Positions 1 through 8,151 of a stretch of DNA of 45,812 nucleotides are shown one piece after another. Source of the DNA: Leptolyngbya sp. BC1307 (lineage in GTDB: Bacteria; Cyanobacteriota; Cyanobacteriia; Phormidesmidales; Phormidesmidaceae); the NCBI RefSeq assembly GCF_002286735.1, contig NZ_NRTA01000036.1, positions 1-45,812 on the forward strand, written 5' to 3'. The position numbers and the translations under genes were made by a program. The first letter of the stretch is position 1, and each line of letters begins with the position of its first letter. The notes beneath the pieces are model-generated. The model was not told where the DNA came from. It ran no database searches and worked only from the letters and a program-made list of their open reading frames with translations.

Positions 1-912
1 CTATTTGCCTATTTTCGCAGTAGTGAGCACAAGTCCCGGCAAAACTATCTCAAGCTCCTGCGTCATCCGTTTGAGGACTATGTGCTCAACGAATATGCCC
101 AAGCCTACCTGAGCGCTCATGGGCTAGCGTCTCGCCATTTAGAGAAACTGAGCTTTTCTGAGCAGGTGATTTGTCAGGGTGAATCGGCATGGGCAGCTTA
201 TTTAGAGCGCCTTGATATCGTCACCCCGCTCGCGGTTAGGTTGGTCACCGAAGCGGCTTTGCTCGGCAGTGTGATTAGCCATGGGGTGTCACCTGAGTTG
301 ATTATCCTCAGTGATGGTGCGCCGCAGTTTGTCTTGTTCGTCCATGCCCTGTGCTGGATACATATGGAACGTACCCTGCGCAAATTGAGCGGCGAAACCC
401 CTGCGCAGCTCAACGAAATTGAAGCCCTGCGCTATCAGCTGTGGGCCTACTACCAAGCCTTGAAGTTTTATCGCCAAGACCCCTCTGCTGACGATATACC
501 TGCATTCAACCGAGGCTTTGATGCCATCTTTGCACAGACCTTCGAGGACAATGCGCCCTTAAACGCGGTGCTCAAGCAGTTTACCAACCACAAGGCAGAA
601 CTCCTGCGCGTCCTGGAGATGCCAGCGCTGCCTTTGCATACCAATGCCGCTGAATCTGATATTCGCGAGATGGTCACTCGTCGTAAGATTAGTGGCACCA
701 CTCGCCATGACTTGGGCAGGCAGGCGCGTGACACCTTTGTCGGCCTCAAAAAAACCTGTCGCAAGCTGGGCTTTTCGTTCTGGCAATATTTGACCTCCAG
801 GCTCAAACACGATGACACTGTTCCCTTGTTGCCTGATGTCATTAGACAAAGAGCGGCTCAGGCAACGGCTCAGGCCCTGCCTGCTGAGTCGGCTTGTTTT
901 GTTGCAAGCTAA
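1..912 (+). CDS. IS66-like DDE transposase, 5'-truncated by window edge
   Basis: The reading frame is open from the first base to the stop at 912, so the gene begins outside the window. The sequence shows a catalytic-type Asp in LSDGAPQF (codon at about 313), followed by the H..CW.H segment typical of IS66-like transposases. Near the C-terminus is HTNAAESDIREMVTRRK, which holds the last acidic residue and the basic 'NAAE..R...RRK' block of these enzymes. The product would cut and join DNA at the ends of its own insertion sequence. I could not identify the right terminal inverted repeat; the element must end between 912 and about 1040, because the next gene and its promoter begin there. Assignment to IS66 rather than a related DDE family is by motif memory only. 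Confidence 0.75.
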   Translation, partial: LFAYFRSSEHKSRQNYLKLLRHPFEDYVLNEYAQAYLSAHGLASRHLEKLSFSEQVICQGESAWAAYLERLDIVTPLAVRLVTEAALLGSVISHGVSPELIILSDGAPQFVLFVHALCWIHMERTLRKLSGETPAQLNEIEALRYQLWAYYQALKFYRQDPSADDIPAFNRGFDAIFAQTFEDNAPLNAVLKQFTNHKAELLRVLEMPALPLHTNAAESDIREMVTRRKISGTTRHDLGRQARDTFVGLKKTCRKLGFSFWQYLTSRLKHDDTVPLLPDVIRQRAAQATAQALPAESACFVAS

Positions 913-1043
913 AACAAGCTTGCCTTCTACCAGCGGTTATTGAGCTATTGCGTCAAGCCTACCTAGCGTCCTTTTGAGCAAAAGCTGCGAGACACCGCTA
1001 TCTAACGCCGGACATCGGGCAGTTTGTATCCAAGGAATGTCGC

Positions 1044-1049
1044 TATAAT
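1044..1049 (+). promoter_or_regulatory. Candidate -10 box of the DUF6671 gene
   Basis: A perfect TATAAT lies 28 bases before the ATG at 1078. No good -35 stands at the usual distance (TTGTAT at 1024 is only 14 bases upstream). The box lies inside the longest possible reading frame (TTG at 1024), which is one reason to choose the later ATG. It could have been supplied by, or altered by, the adjacent insertion sequence. Confidence 0.4.
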
Positions 1050-1077
1050 TGCGTCGGCCTGTACAGTTCAAACTTCA

Positions 1078-1944
1078 ATGTCAGCGCTGTCTTCATTCTT
1101 CGCTAATCGGGTCGCGGTGATTGCGACCATGCACCGCAAAGAGGACGTGATCACCCCCCTCATAGAATCGGCGCTGGGGATCAAAACAGTCGTTCCCACA
1201 AACTTCAATACCGATAGCTTCGGTACGTTTACCCGAGAGACCGATCGCCCCGCCGACCAGCTGACGACAGCCCGGTTAAAGGCAGAGGCCGCCTTAGAGC
1301 TGACTGGGGAAACCCTGGCTATTGCTAGCGAAGGCAGCTTTGGCCCCCACCCTCAAATTCCTTTTGTTGCGTGCAACCGCGAACTGGTGCTGCTGTGTGA
1401 CTACGAGCATCAGATAGAAGTCGTCGGCGAGGCTTTATCGACTGATACAAACTATCAAAGCCGCGTAGTTGACAGCCCTCAATCCGCACTTGCCTTTGCC
1501 AGGTCGGTTGGCTTTCCTGAGCATGGCGTTGTGGTGATGCACGCTGCTGGTGAAAATCCTAAAAACGCTTTTGCGAAAGGAATCACGACAGAGGCCGACT
1601 TGTCCCAGGCTGTGACCGCTGTTTTAGAGCGATCGCCCGAGCGAAAAGCCCATATCGAAACCGATATGCGCGCCCTTTACAATCCTACCCGGATGGCGGT
1701 GATCGCCCAGGCCACCCAAAATCTGATTAAGACACTGCAACAGCGGTGTCCCAACTGCAACTACCCAGGGTTTAGCATTGTGCAGCGTCGCCCCGGATTG
1801 CCTTGCAGCCTGTGCAAAGCACCCACCTTATTAACGCTATCTGTTCTTTATCGCTGTCAGCACTGTCAGTTTCAGCGAGACAAATTGTTTCCAGACTCAC
1901 TACAGGCTGCCGATCCGGGTCGCTGTCTTTACTGCAATCCTTGA
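1078..1944 (+). CDS. DUF6671 family protein with C-terminal zinc-ribbon pairs
   Basis: This is a soluble protein of about 288 residues whose body resembles the DUF6671 family (function unknown to me). It opens with FANRVAVIATMHRKEDVI and has a central conserved stretch around RLKAEAALELTG and ASEGSFGPHP. The last 60 or so residues carry four Cys-x2-Cys pairs (CPNC, CSLC, CQHC, CLYC). These could form two small zinc ribbons, so nucleic-acid or protein binding is possible. The ATG at 1078 is preferred over the TTG at 1024 because a TATAAT box lies between them. The gene stands alone, just downstream of the transposase fragment and on the same strand. No signal peptide or membrane segment is visible. 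Confidence 0.75.
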   Translation: MSALSSFFANRVAVIATMHRKEDVITPLIESALGIKTVVPTNFNTDSFGTFTRETDRPADQLTTARLKAEAALELTGETLAIASEGSFGPHPQIPFVACNRELVLLCDYEHQIEVVGEALSTDTNYQSRVVDSPQSALAFARSVGFPEHGVVVMHAAGENPKNAFAKGITTEADLSQAVTAVLERSPERKAHIETDMRALYNPTRMAVIAQATQNLIKTLQQRCPNCNYPGFSIVQRRPGLPCSLCKAPTLLTLSVLYRCQHCQFQRDKLFPDSLQAADPGRCLYCNP

Positions 1945-2152
1945 GCGTTGTTTCAGCTTAGAATGCCCTATACAGATTCAGTCGGCGGCTCTAGGGGAAA
2001 AGCTATCCAGCACCAAAAATACAGTCCCAAAGCCAGGATAGATGTGACGATGAGCAAGACGACCGCTACTGTGCGGACGGCTAAGACGGGCAGACTCCAT
2101 CTCTGCGCAATGGCGGCACAACCAGTGGGCGAATACCATTAATGAAATGATT

Positions 2153-2386
2153 TCAGATAGCTGGGGAGCCGTAGCACACTGGTAGGTAATGCTGCTCACC
2201 GAGCATTCGAGGCGATCTCCTAAGCTCATGCCGAGCCCAAGCAATAATCAGTGGGAACATGCCGTAGAAAATGCAGACACTCACTAGAGCAAACTGCTGA
2301 CGAACCGAGAGCGATCGCCGGATTGCGACCGCCGAAAGCACCGGCCCCAAGAAAAGCAGTATTGCCAGTAGCGGCATATAAATCAT
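2153..2386 (-). CDS. Small hypothetical two-segment membrane protein
   Basis: This is a 77-residue reading frame with ATG start and normal-looking codon use. Two hydrophobic stretches are visible, about residues 2-21 (IYMPLLAILLFLGPVLSAVA) and 32-50 (FALVSVCIFYGMFPLIIAW), each followed by arginines, as in a small inner-membrane protein. I do not recognise a family. It lies 53 bases downstream of the oxidoreductase gene on the same strand and could be cotranscribed. No clear ribosome-binding site is seen. The rest of 1945-2440 shows nothing I can assign, apart from a small inverted repeat GCTCGT-gattg-ACGAGC at 2395-2411 between the two genes. Confidence 0.4.
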   Translation of the reverse strand: MIYMPLLAILLFLGPVLSAVAIRRSLSVRQQFALVSVCIFYGMFPLIIAWARHELRRSPRMLGEQHYLPVCYGSPAI

Positions 2387-2439
2387 GTTGGATTGCTCGT
2401 GATTGACGAGCGAGTAGCCGCACGGAGCGCTTATTGCCT

Positions 2440-3429
2440 TCAGTCGCGCAAGAGCACAATTTTGCCAACGGCTTTTTTCTGTTCTAGCCGATTATGTGCT
2501 TGGGCTACTTGAGAGAACCTGAAATTCTCTGTATCCATGAGCGGCCTGAGGTGCCCTGCATCTACCAAGTTAGCGACTTCGCGCAAAATAGCCCCGTGAC
2601 GCTCTCTGCCCACATCTTTTAGCATGGGCAACAGCATAAAGACAACGTGCAGCGAGAGACCTTTAGCATGCATGATCGAGAGATCGTAGGTATGACTAGA
2701 GGAGGGGGTTACGACAGTACCGTTGGGCTTTGCCGCTTCAAATGAACTCGGCAGATTCGCTCCCCCGGTGCTGTCAAAAACAACGTCGAAGCCTTTTCCA
2801 TCTGTGAGTCGCTCTACGTAATCGGTGACGCCTTCCTCGCGGTAGTTTACGCCTTCATCCGCACCAAAATCTTTGGCAATCTGCAGCTTTTCAGGTGTTG
2901 ATGCGGTTGCTGTCACCTGTGCGCCGCGCCATTTGGCAAGCTGAAGTGCAATATGGCCTACCCCTCCGGTGCCACCATGGACAAGAACGCGCTGCCCTGG
3001 CTGAATATCTGCCTTCTCGATCAGTCCCTCCCAGGCCGTAATCACGACTAGAGGCAGGGCTGCGGCTGCGGCAAAGTCAAGGCTTTCGGGCTTTTTCGCA
3101 ATTAGCCGAGCATCTGCCAGCATATAGTCTGCGAGTGCCCCGCCCTGACCTTTCACACCGCCTGCGCAGCCATACACCGCATCGCCAGGTTGGAAACTCT
3201 CAACGCCTTCACCTACTGCCTCAATCACTCCGGCCACATCCCCATGCAGCACCGCCGGTAGGTCAGGGGCAAACGGTAGCCCGTAGCGTCTGATTTTGTA
3301 ATCTACCGGATTCACGCTTGAGGCTTCTACGTGGATAAGTACATGCCCTTTCTCTAGCTCCGGTTTGGGCACATCAGCCTGAGTAAAAACAGTACTATCT
3401 CCAAATTCCTTAATGAGCATCGCTTTCAT
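2440..3429 (-). CDS. NAD(P)-dependent quinone oxidoreductase-like MDR enzyme
   Basis: This 329-residue medium-chain dehydrogenase/reductase is of the zinc-free quinone-oxidoreductase type. The N-terminal GroES-like domain begins MKAMLIKEFGD and contains SVNPVDYKIRRG-like and GDVAGVIEAVGEGV segments. The nucleotide-binding Rossmann domain follows, with VLVHGGTGGVGHIALQLAK near residues 150-170. The set of cysteines that binds structural zinc in classical alcohol dehydrogenases is absent. It should reduce quinones or enals with NADPH in the cytoplasm; the real substrate is not readable from the sequence. A good ribosome-binding site (AGAGGA) lies seven bases before the ATG. The stretch 3430-3684 between this gene and the end of mnmE holds nothing recognisable. 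Confidence 0.85.
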   Translation of the reverse strand: MKAMLIKEFGDSTVFTQADVPKPELEKGHVLIHVEASSVNPVDYKIRRYGLPFAPDLPAVLHGDVAGVIEAVGEGVESFQPGDAVYGCAGGVKGQGGALADYMLADARLIAKKPESLDFAAAAALPLVVITAWEGLIEKADIQPGQRVLVHGGTGGVGHIALQLAKWRGAQVTATASTPEKLQIAKDFGADEGVNYREEGVTDYVERLTDGKGFDVVFDSTGGANLPSSFEAAKPNGTVVTPSSSHTYDLSIMHAKGLSLHVVFMLLPMLKDVGRERHGAILREVANLVDAGHLRPLMDTENFRFSQVAQAHNRLEQKKAVGKIVLLRD

Positions 3430-3684
3430 TGTGGTGTCCTCTTTTGCTTCTGATAGATGATTTGGGTAGAGTATGGAATGCTAGAGGGCAGAAATACAAG
3501 CACTTACATTGCGAGGTTTATAAGCAGGTGCCGCCCAAGATGGAGTATTCGCTGACGGCGTATGGGCGATCGCTCGAACCCGTTATTTTTAGTCTTCGCA
3601 CCTGGGGAGAAATCCATATGAAAAAGATTGAGTGCGCAGATTTGACGACATCTCGCTGATAGTTGCTCTTGAGATGACTGGTGT

Positions 3685-5118
3685 TTATTTGCCGATGCAA
3701 AAACGGCTAAAGATTTCGTCGAGCATGGATTCAGTAATCTCTTCGCCAGTGACTTCGCCCAGCGCTTGGATGGCCGTTCGCAGGTCAATCGTCCAAAAGT
3801 CTAGCGGTAGTTCGTCTTGTATTGTTGACTGAACTTGAGCGATCGCCGTCTCAGCCCGCACCAGCGCCGCCGCCTGCCGCTGATTGATGGCAATATCGGT
3901 ATCGGCAGCAGCCAGGTTGCCACTACGAACGGCGCTCAGAATAGCTTTTTCTAAGTCTTCAATACCCTGATTTTGGGCGGCGGCTGTATAGACTGTCGCA
4001 GCGTTAGGCAGGTGAGTGTCTGACAAAGGATTAACAGATTTAGCACGCGCATTCTCTTTTTCATCCAGCAGATCTATCTTGTTTATAACGAAAATATGAG
4101 GCTTGTTTTTAATCTGTTCATACAGTGTTTGTTCGGCGTCGCCCCAGCCGAGAATAGCATCAACGGTTAGCAGTACCAGATCAGCCGCCTGCGCCGCCGC
4201 TTGCGATCTGGCAATGCCAATCTTTTCAACTTCATCGACCGATTCGCGGATGCCAGCAGTATCGAGTACCTGTACCGGTATGCCGCCGACGATTAGCTGA
4301 GATTCAACAACGTCGCGAGTGGTGCCCGGCAGATTGGTGACAATGGCGCGATCGCTCCGACTCCAGGCATTCAGTAAGCTAGATTTGCCCACGTTGGGCT
4401 GGCCCACGATGGCAACTTTGAGGCCGGTGCGCAGCAGCTCACCCTGGCTGGCGGTCGCGAGCAGGTGAGTGATTTGATGATGAATAGACTGCAGTTGCGA
4501 TCGCACTTCTATCTCATTCAAAGGTGGCAGATCATCGGCAAAATCGACCCGCGCTTCGACTTCGGCTAATACGTCTAAACATTGGCTGCGCAACTGACGA
4601 ATCGCCTTGGCCAGCTTGCCGCGAATGCCCATCAGCGCAGTTTGAGCCGCCTGAGGCGACTGAGCCCCGACCAAGTCAGCGACGCCTTCTGCCTGCGTGA
4701 GATCTAGCCGACCGTTCAAAAACGCTCGCAGGGTAAATTCTCCCGGCTGGGCCAGCCTTGCTCCCTGCTGCAAACACAGCTGCAATACCTGCTGCACCGC
4801 CATAATGCCGCCATGACAGTGAAACTCCACCACATCTTCGCGGGTATAAGAGCGCGGCGAATACATCAGTAAAAGCAGTGCTTCGTCAACGGGTTCACCA
4901 GAGGGCCGCTGCACTTGGCCGTAGAGAATTCGGTGGCTCTCCCAGGTCTGCTGGCCCGGCGCATAAAAAAGCTGCTGAGCAAGGGCGATCGCCGTCGCGC
5001 CCGAAAGCCGCACGATGCCCACGCTGCCCTGCTGCGGCACAATAGCGGTGGCGATCGCCACGATTGTCTCCCTCTGGGATATTTTCTGGGATATTTTCTG
5101 GGATATTTTCTGGGTCAA
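3685..5118 (-). CDS. mnmE: tRNA modification GTPase MnmE (TrmE)
   Basis: MnmE works with MnmG to modify uridine 34 in the wobble position of several tRNAs, using GTP and methylene-tetrahydrofolate. The 477-residue product has the N-terminal folate-binding domain ([18 protein letters not shown]), then an inserted G domain with GQPNVGKSS (about 239-247), TTRD, DTAG (286-289) and NKID, and the invariant C-terminal FCIGK whose Cys is catalytically important. The start is odd: the only start-like codon before the conserved N-terminus, after the in-frame TAA, is a TTG at 5118. The first codons are a threefold 12-base repeat giving [17 protein letters not shown] lies about 11 bases upstream of the TTG. 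The gene seems functional because all motifs are intact. Confidence 0.95.
   Translation of the reverse strand: MTQKISQKISQKISQRETIVAIATAIVPQQGSVGIVRLSGATAIALAQQLFYAPGQQTWESHRILYGQVQRPSGEPVDEALLLLMYSPRSYTREDVVEFHCHGGIMAVQQVLQLCLQQGARLAQPGEFTLRAFLNGRLDLTQAEGVADLVGAQSPQAAQTALMGIRGKLAKAIRQLRSQCLDVLAEVEARVDFADDLPPLNEIEVRSQLQSIHHQITHLLATASQGELLRTGLKVAIVGQPNVGKSSLLNAWSRSDRAIVTNLPGTTRDVVESQLIVGGIPVQVLDTAGIRESVDEVEKIGIARSQAAAQAADLVLLTVDAILGWGDAEQTLYEQIKNKPHIFVINKIDLLDEKENARAKSVNPLSDTHLPNAATVYTAAAQNQGIEDLEKAILSAVRSGNLAAADTDIAINQRQAAALVRAETAIAQVQSTIQDELPLDFWTIDLRTAIQALGEVTGEEITESMLDEIFSRFCIGK
5076..5114. repeat. 12-base tandem repeat in the 5' end of mnmE
   Basis: Three perfect copies of GGGATATTTTCT stand head to tail at 5076-5087, 5088-5099 and 5100-5111, followed by GGG. 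On the coding strand they give three QKIS units just after the start codon. As the unit is a multiple of three, copy changes would keep the frame. Confidence 0.95.
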
Positions 5119-5148
5119 ACCGGGTTAGATCCCTGCTAGCGATACGGG

Positions 5149-5334
5149 TCACTCGATGGGCCAAAGCCCCTGATCAAGCGTAAAGCCTTCACACTGTAAA
5201 ATGAACCCTGCCGGTTTGTAATATTCAGCATAAACTAGCGGCTCAGCGACGCTGGAGCTAGAACCTTGCTGTAGCATTGGCTCATAGGCTGATAGACAGA
5301 TATCCTTCTGGTCTCCTGTCAAAAGCGTGGGCAA
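5149..5334 (-). CDS. Hypothetical short reading frame upstream of mnmE
   Basis: This 61-codon frame has TTG as its only start. Its third-position composition looks like that of neighbouring genes, and it contains a plausible protein stretch (YAEYYKPAGFILQCEGF). No family is recognised, no ribosome-binding site is visible, and an in-frame stop lies about 30 bases upstream of the start. It may be the tail of a decayed gene or chance. It ends 30 bases before the mnmE start on the same strand. Confidence 0.25.
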   Translation of the reverse strand: MPTLLTGDQKDICLSAYEPMLQQGSSSSVAEPLVYAEYYKPAGFILQCEGFTLDQGLWPIE

Positions 5335-5424
5335 AATGCAACACTTGTATAGATAGAGGCCTCGTTAAAAGGCCCTATTGAAGAGCGCCGCTTACAAAGA
5401 CTCAGCCCCAGTCGCTAAAGTGCC

Positions 5425-6126
5425 ATGCCAGACTCGTTCTCAAAACCTAACGCGGTAGGCGACCGGAGAAAAGACGCTTACAGAGAAGACGCTTACTCGG
5501 GCCAGTATCGCTCAGGAAAATTGCCGTCTAGATCTTACTCACTGATGGATCGGCCTACCACTCAAACGGGCGCAAACAGCGGAGTTAAAAAAAGACCAGC
5601 GAAGAAAAACCGGCGGCCATTACTCCCTCAAAACTTCTTTCTCAAACGGTTAAACGCGCTGTATTGGAAACGGCTGCTGCGCTACCTTTACATTCGGTTT
5701 TTGCGGATGGAGGGCAGTCCTGAGGCGATCGCCCGGGGTGTGGCTGCTGGCATGTTTGCGGGCGCTTTCCCACTATTAGGCTTTCAGACCCTGATTGGCA
5801 TTGCCATAGCAGTGCTGGTTCGAGGCAACAAAATGATGGCCGCTGCAGGCACCTGGATCAGCAATCCTTTCACCTACTTACCGCTGTTTGCACTCAACTT
5901 TCACATTGGCTGCTGGCTACTGCGCCTGCCGACGGTCGATGTGCTCCCGACTTCACCCGCTGATCCGCGTGAGTGGATGAATCTGGGCATGTCGGTCACA
6001 GCAGCACTGATGGTAGGCTCGTTTGTGGTCGGTATTATCGCCAGCATTTTAGGGTACTACGGCGGGCTGATCGTGGCCCGGCGCATTCGCACGGCTCGGG
6101 CTGCAAGAGCGGCAAGACGACTATAG
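5425..6126 (+). CDS. DUF2062 membrane protein
   Basis: The 233-residue product has a polar, arginine/lysine-rich N-terminal third (about residues 1-80) followed by a DUF2062 domain. That domain shows SPEAIARGVAAGMFAGAFPLLGFQ, then GTWISNPFTYLPLF, with three or four hydrophobic segments and a final TM helix near residues 190-215 before a basic tail. DUF2062 proteins are inner-membrane proteins of uncertain function, sometimes fused to glycosyltransferases; no enzymatic domain is present here. An alternative start at a later ATG (MDRPTTQ) would shorten the polar N-terminus by about 40 residues. The gene is single, with the exported SIMPL protein following 116 bases later. Confidence 0.85.
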   Translation: MPDSFSKPNAVGDRRKDAYREDAYSGQYRSGKLPSRSYSLMDRPTTQTGANSGVKKRPAKKNRRPLLPQNFFLKRLNALYWKRLLRYLYIRFLRMEGSPEAIARGVAAGMFAGAFPLLGFQTLIGIAIAVLVRGNKMMAAAGTWISNPFTYLPLFALNFHIGCWLLRLPTVDVLPTSPADPREWMNLGMSVTAALMVGSFVVGIIASILGYYGGLIVARRIRTARAARAARRL

Positions 6127-6242
6127 GTCTTGACTATAGGTGTCAGGTGCGCTTTGTTACTAAAACTGAAACCCTCCTTTTTTCTCCTCTATAGCTGTGT
6201 AGTCTGTGAATGTTCTATTCATTTACTGCTTGAGGAGTTGTG

Positions 6243-6992
6243 ATGTCAAAGATTTGTCTTAGCCGCCGGTGGGTGCGATCGCTCACCATCGCCACCTTGA
6301 CCCTAACGCCCATTGCGGGCGGCGTTTTGTTTTCGCCAGCTGCCATGTCTCAACCGCTCTATCAACAGCCCGAAAGGGTGCTCAGCGTCACCGGGCAAGG
6401 GATCAATTCGATTCCGACGACGCTCACTCAGGTCAATTTGGGTGTGGTAGTAGAAGCAGAAACCGCTGAAGCAGCCCAGCAGCAAGCAGCTCAACAGTCT
6501 ACGGCGGTGGTGGAATGGGTGCAATCGCAAAATGTCGAAAAATTAGAAACCACCGGCATTTCGCTCTATCCGCGCTATGACTATGTGGATGACCGGCAGG
6601 TGCTGCGAGGCTACCGGGCGACCAATACGATTAGCTTCAGATTGCCGACCGAGAGCGCTGGCGCTGTGATTGATGAGGCCGTTAAAGTAGGCGCGACGCA
6701 GATAGACGGCGTGAGCTTTGTGGCAGATGACGCTGCGATCGCAGCCGCCCGTCAACAGGCTTTAGAGCTAGCCGTTCAAGACGCTCAGCAGCAGGCAGAC
6801 ACCGTACTGGCAGCGCTGGGGCTTTCCCGCCAGGAAGTCGTCAACGTCTCAGTCGGCTCAGTCAGCGCGCCGCCCCCCCAGGCAGTCCCTGAAGCCGCTA
6901 ACCGGCTCCTCAGCGCAGATCAGGCAAAGACACCTGTCGTCGGCCAAGAGCAGACGATCAGTGCTCAAGTCACGCTGCAAATTCGCTATTAG
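6243..6992 (+). CDS. Exported SIMPL-domain (DUF541) protein
   Basis: This protein of about 249 residues has a clear Sec signal peptide: a basic N-terminus, a hydrophobic core TIATLTLTPIAGGVLF, and a likely cleavage site after AMSQ/A-type residues near 35. The mature part begins with VLSVTGQG and continues through LGVVVEAETAEAAQQQ, characteristic of the SIMPL/DUF541 family (periplasmic oligomeric proteins such as BP26/YggE, linked to oxidative stress). The ATG at 6243 is chosen because GAGGAG lies five bases upstream; the in-frame GTG at 6240 is too close. A Gln/Ala-rich helical part lies in the second half. It appears to be a single-gene unit. Confidence 0.88.
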   Translation: MSKICLSRRWVRSLTIATLTLTPIAGGVLFSPAAMSQPLYQQPERVLSVTGQGINSIPTTLTQVNLGVVVEAETAEAAQQQAAQQSTAVVEWVQSQNVEKLETTGISLYPRYDYVDDRQVLRGYRATNTISFRLPTESAGAVIDEAVKVGATQIDGVSFVADDAAIAAARQQALELAVQDAQQQADTVLAALGLSRQEVVNVSVGSVSAPPPQAVPEAANRLLSADQAKTPVVGQEQTISAQVTLQIRY

Positions 6993-7111
6993 TGGCTGAG
7001 CCGCTACGGCTCTAACCGTTACGACTGATACGGAATTCAGATATCATCATAGGCGTAAATCAAGAGAGACTAGGGCAGCAGTGCCGCTGGTCTCAACTGT
7101 GAGGTTTGCCT

Positions 7112-8062
7112 ATGGCCGTCAATACGCGAGTCGATATTCCGCTGATCGATTTTGCGCCGTTTCTCTCAGATGATGCAGTAGGCCAGCAGCGGGTGGCTCG
7201 CGATATCTTTCGGGCCTGTCATGATGTCGGTTTTTTGTATTTGAAAAATCACGGTATTGATCCGCAGGCGATTGCCCAAGCCTTTGAGCAGTCACGCGCC
7301 TTTTTTGACCTGCCGCTGGCCGAAAAGCAGCAGGTTGCCTGGGCTGGCGAATTTAGCAACCGTGGCTACGTGGGCGTGGAGCGAGAACGGCTTGATGAGA
7401 GTCAGCCCGGAGATCTCAAAGAGGCTTTTAATGTCGGCAAAGAAGGCTCTCCAGCCGCTGCCGAAAATGCCGCGCTAGTCGTCAATCGCTGGCCTGCTGG
7501 TCACCCGCAGGTTCAGCAAACGATTAACGAGTTTTTTGGGCAGTGTGCGGTGGGGGCGGAACGAGTATTTCGGGCGTTTGCGATCGCCCTTTCTATGCCT
7601 GCCGACTATCTGACAGCTCGCCATCAAACCCACGGCTACACCCTGCGGCTGCTGCACTATCCACCGCTCTCTGCCGCGCCTAAGCCGGGGCAAATTCGCG
7701 CTGGGGCTCACTCCGACTACGGCACGCTAACGCTGCTGTTTCAAGACGAGGTAGGTGGATTAGAAGTGCTCAGTACCGAAGGTGAATGGATAGCGGCCCC
7801 GGCTGTTCCTGGCGCGGTGTTAATCAATACGGGCGATCTTACCCAGCGCTGGAGCAACGATGTCTTTCGCTCGACTAAGCACCGAGTGGCGCTGCCCCAA
7901 TCTAATCAGCAAGATCGCTATTCCATCGCCTTCTTTTGTCAGCCCGATGCCGACGCTGAAATTGTCTGCCTGCCGACCTGTCAGAGTGAAGATAACCCGC
8001 CTAAGTATCCTCCTGTGACCTCCGGAGACTACTTACTCAGCCGTCTTCAGGCGACGTATTAG
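7112..8062 (+). CDS. Isopenicillin-N-synthase-like Fe(II)/2-oxoglutarate dioxygenase
   Basis: The 316-residue protein has the N-terminal DIOX_N region (IPLIDFAPFL ... DVGFLYLKNHGI) and the jelly-roll core. Iron ligands are visible as His and Asp in GAHSDYGTLTLL and a second His in STKHRVALP. The following R.S motif (DRYSIAFF) is the 2-oxoglutarate carboxylate ligand. Members oxidise diverse small molecules; neither ACC oxidase nor isopenicillin N synthase activity should be assumed. The ATG at 7112 has GAGG seven bases upstream. It ends 89 bases before the BMP lipoprotein of a nucleoside-like importer on the same strand, so it could act on the imported compound, but that is inference. Confidence 0.88.
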   Translation: MAVNTRVDIPLIDFAPFLSDDAVGQQRVARDIFRACHDVGFLYLKNHGIDPQAIAQAFEQSRAFFDLPLAEKQQVAWAGEFSNRGYVGVERERLDESQPGDLKEAFNVGKEGSPAAAENAALVVNRWPAGHPQVQQTINEFFGQCAVGAERVFRAFAIALSMPADYLTARHQTHGYTLRLLHYPPLSAAPKPGQIRAGAHSDYGTLTLLFQDEVGGLEVLSTEGEWIAAPAVPGAVLINTGDLTQRWSNDVFRSTKHRVALPQSNQQDRYSIAFFCQPDADAEIVCLPTCQSEDNPPKYPPVTSGDYLLSRLQATY

Positions 8063-8066
8063 CTTC

Positions 8067-8100
8067 AACTGGTTAGTTTTAACTGGTTAGTTTTAACTGG
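8067..8100. repeat. 14-base tandem repeat just after the dioxygenase stop codon
   Basis: AACTGGTTAGTTTT occurs at 8067-8080 and 8081-8094, then AACTGG at 8095-8100. The array begins four bases after the TAG that ends the dioxygenase gene. Confidence 0.95.
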
Positions 8101-8151
8101 CCTGACTCCAGCCCATCTGCTTTGCTCCTGTGTTCCGCTAGCCCCAAATCT

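Noticed and set aside
2395-2411. Hairpin GCTCGT-gattg-ACGAGC as terminator of the oxidoreductase gene
   Set aside because: The stem is short and no T run follows on the minus strand.
4895-5164. Alternative-frame protein starting at ATG 5164 with PENI repeats
   Set aside because: It runs inside mnmE in another frame and loses any protein-like character after the repeats; mnmE motifs occupy the other frame.
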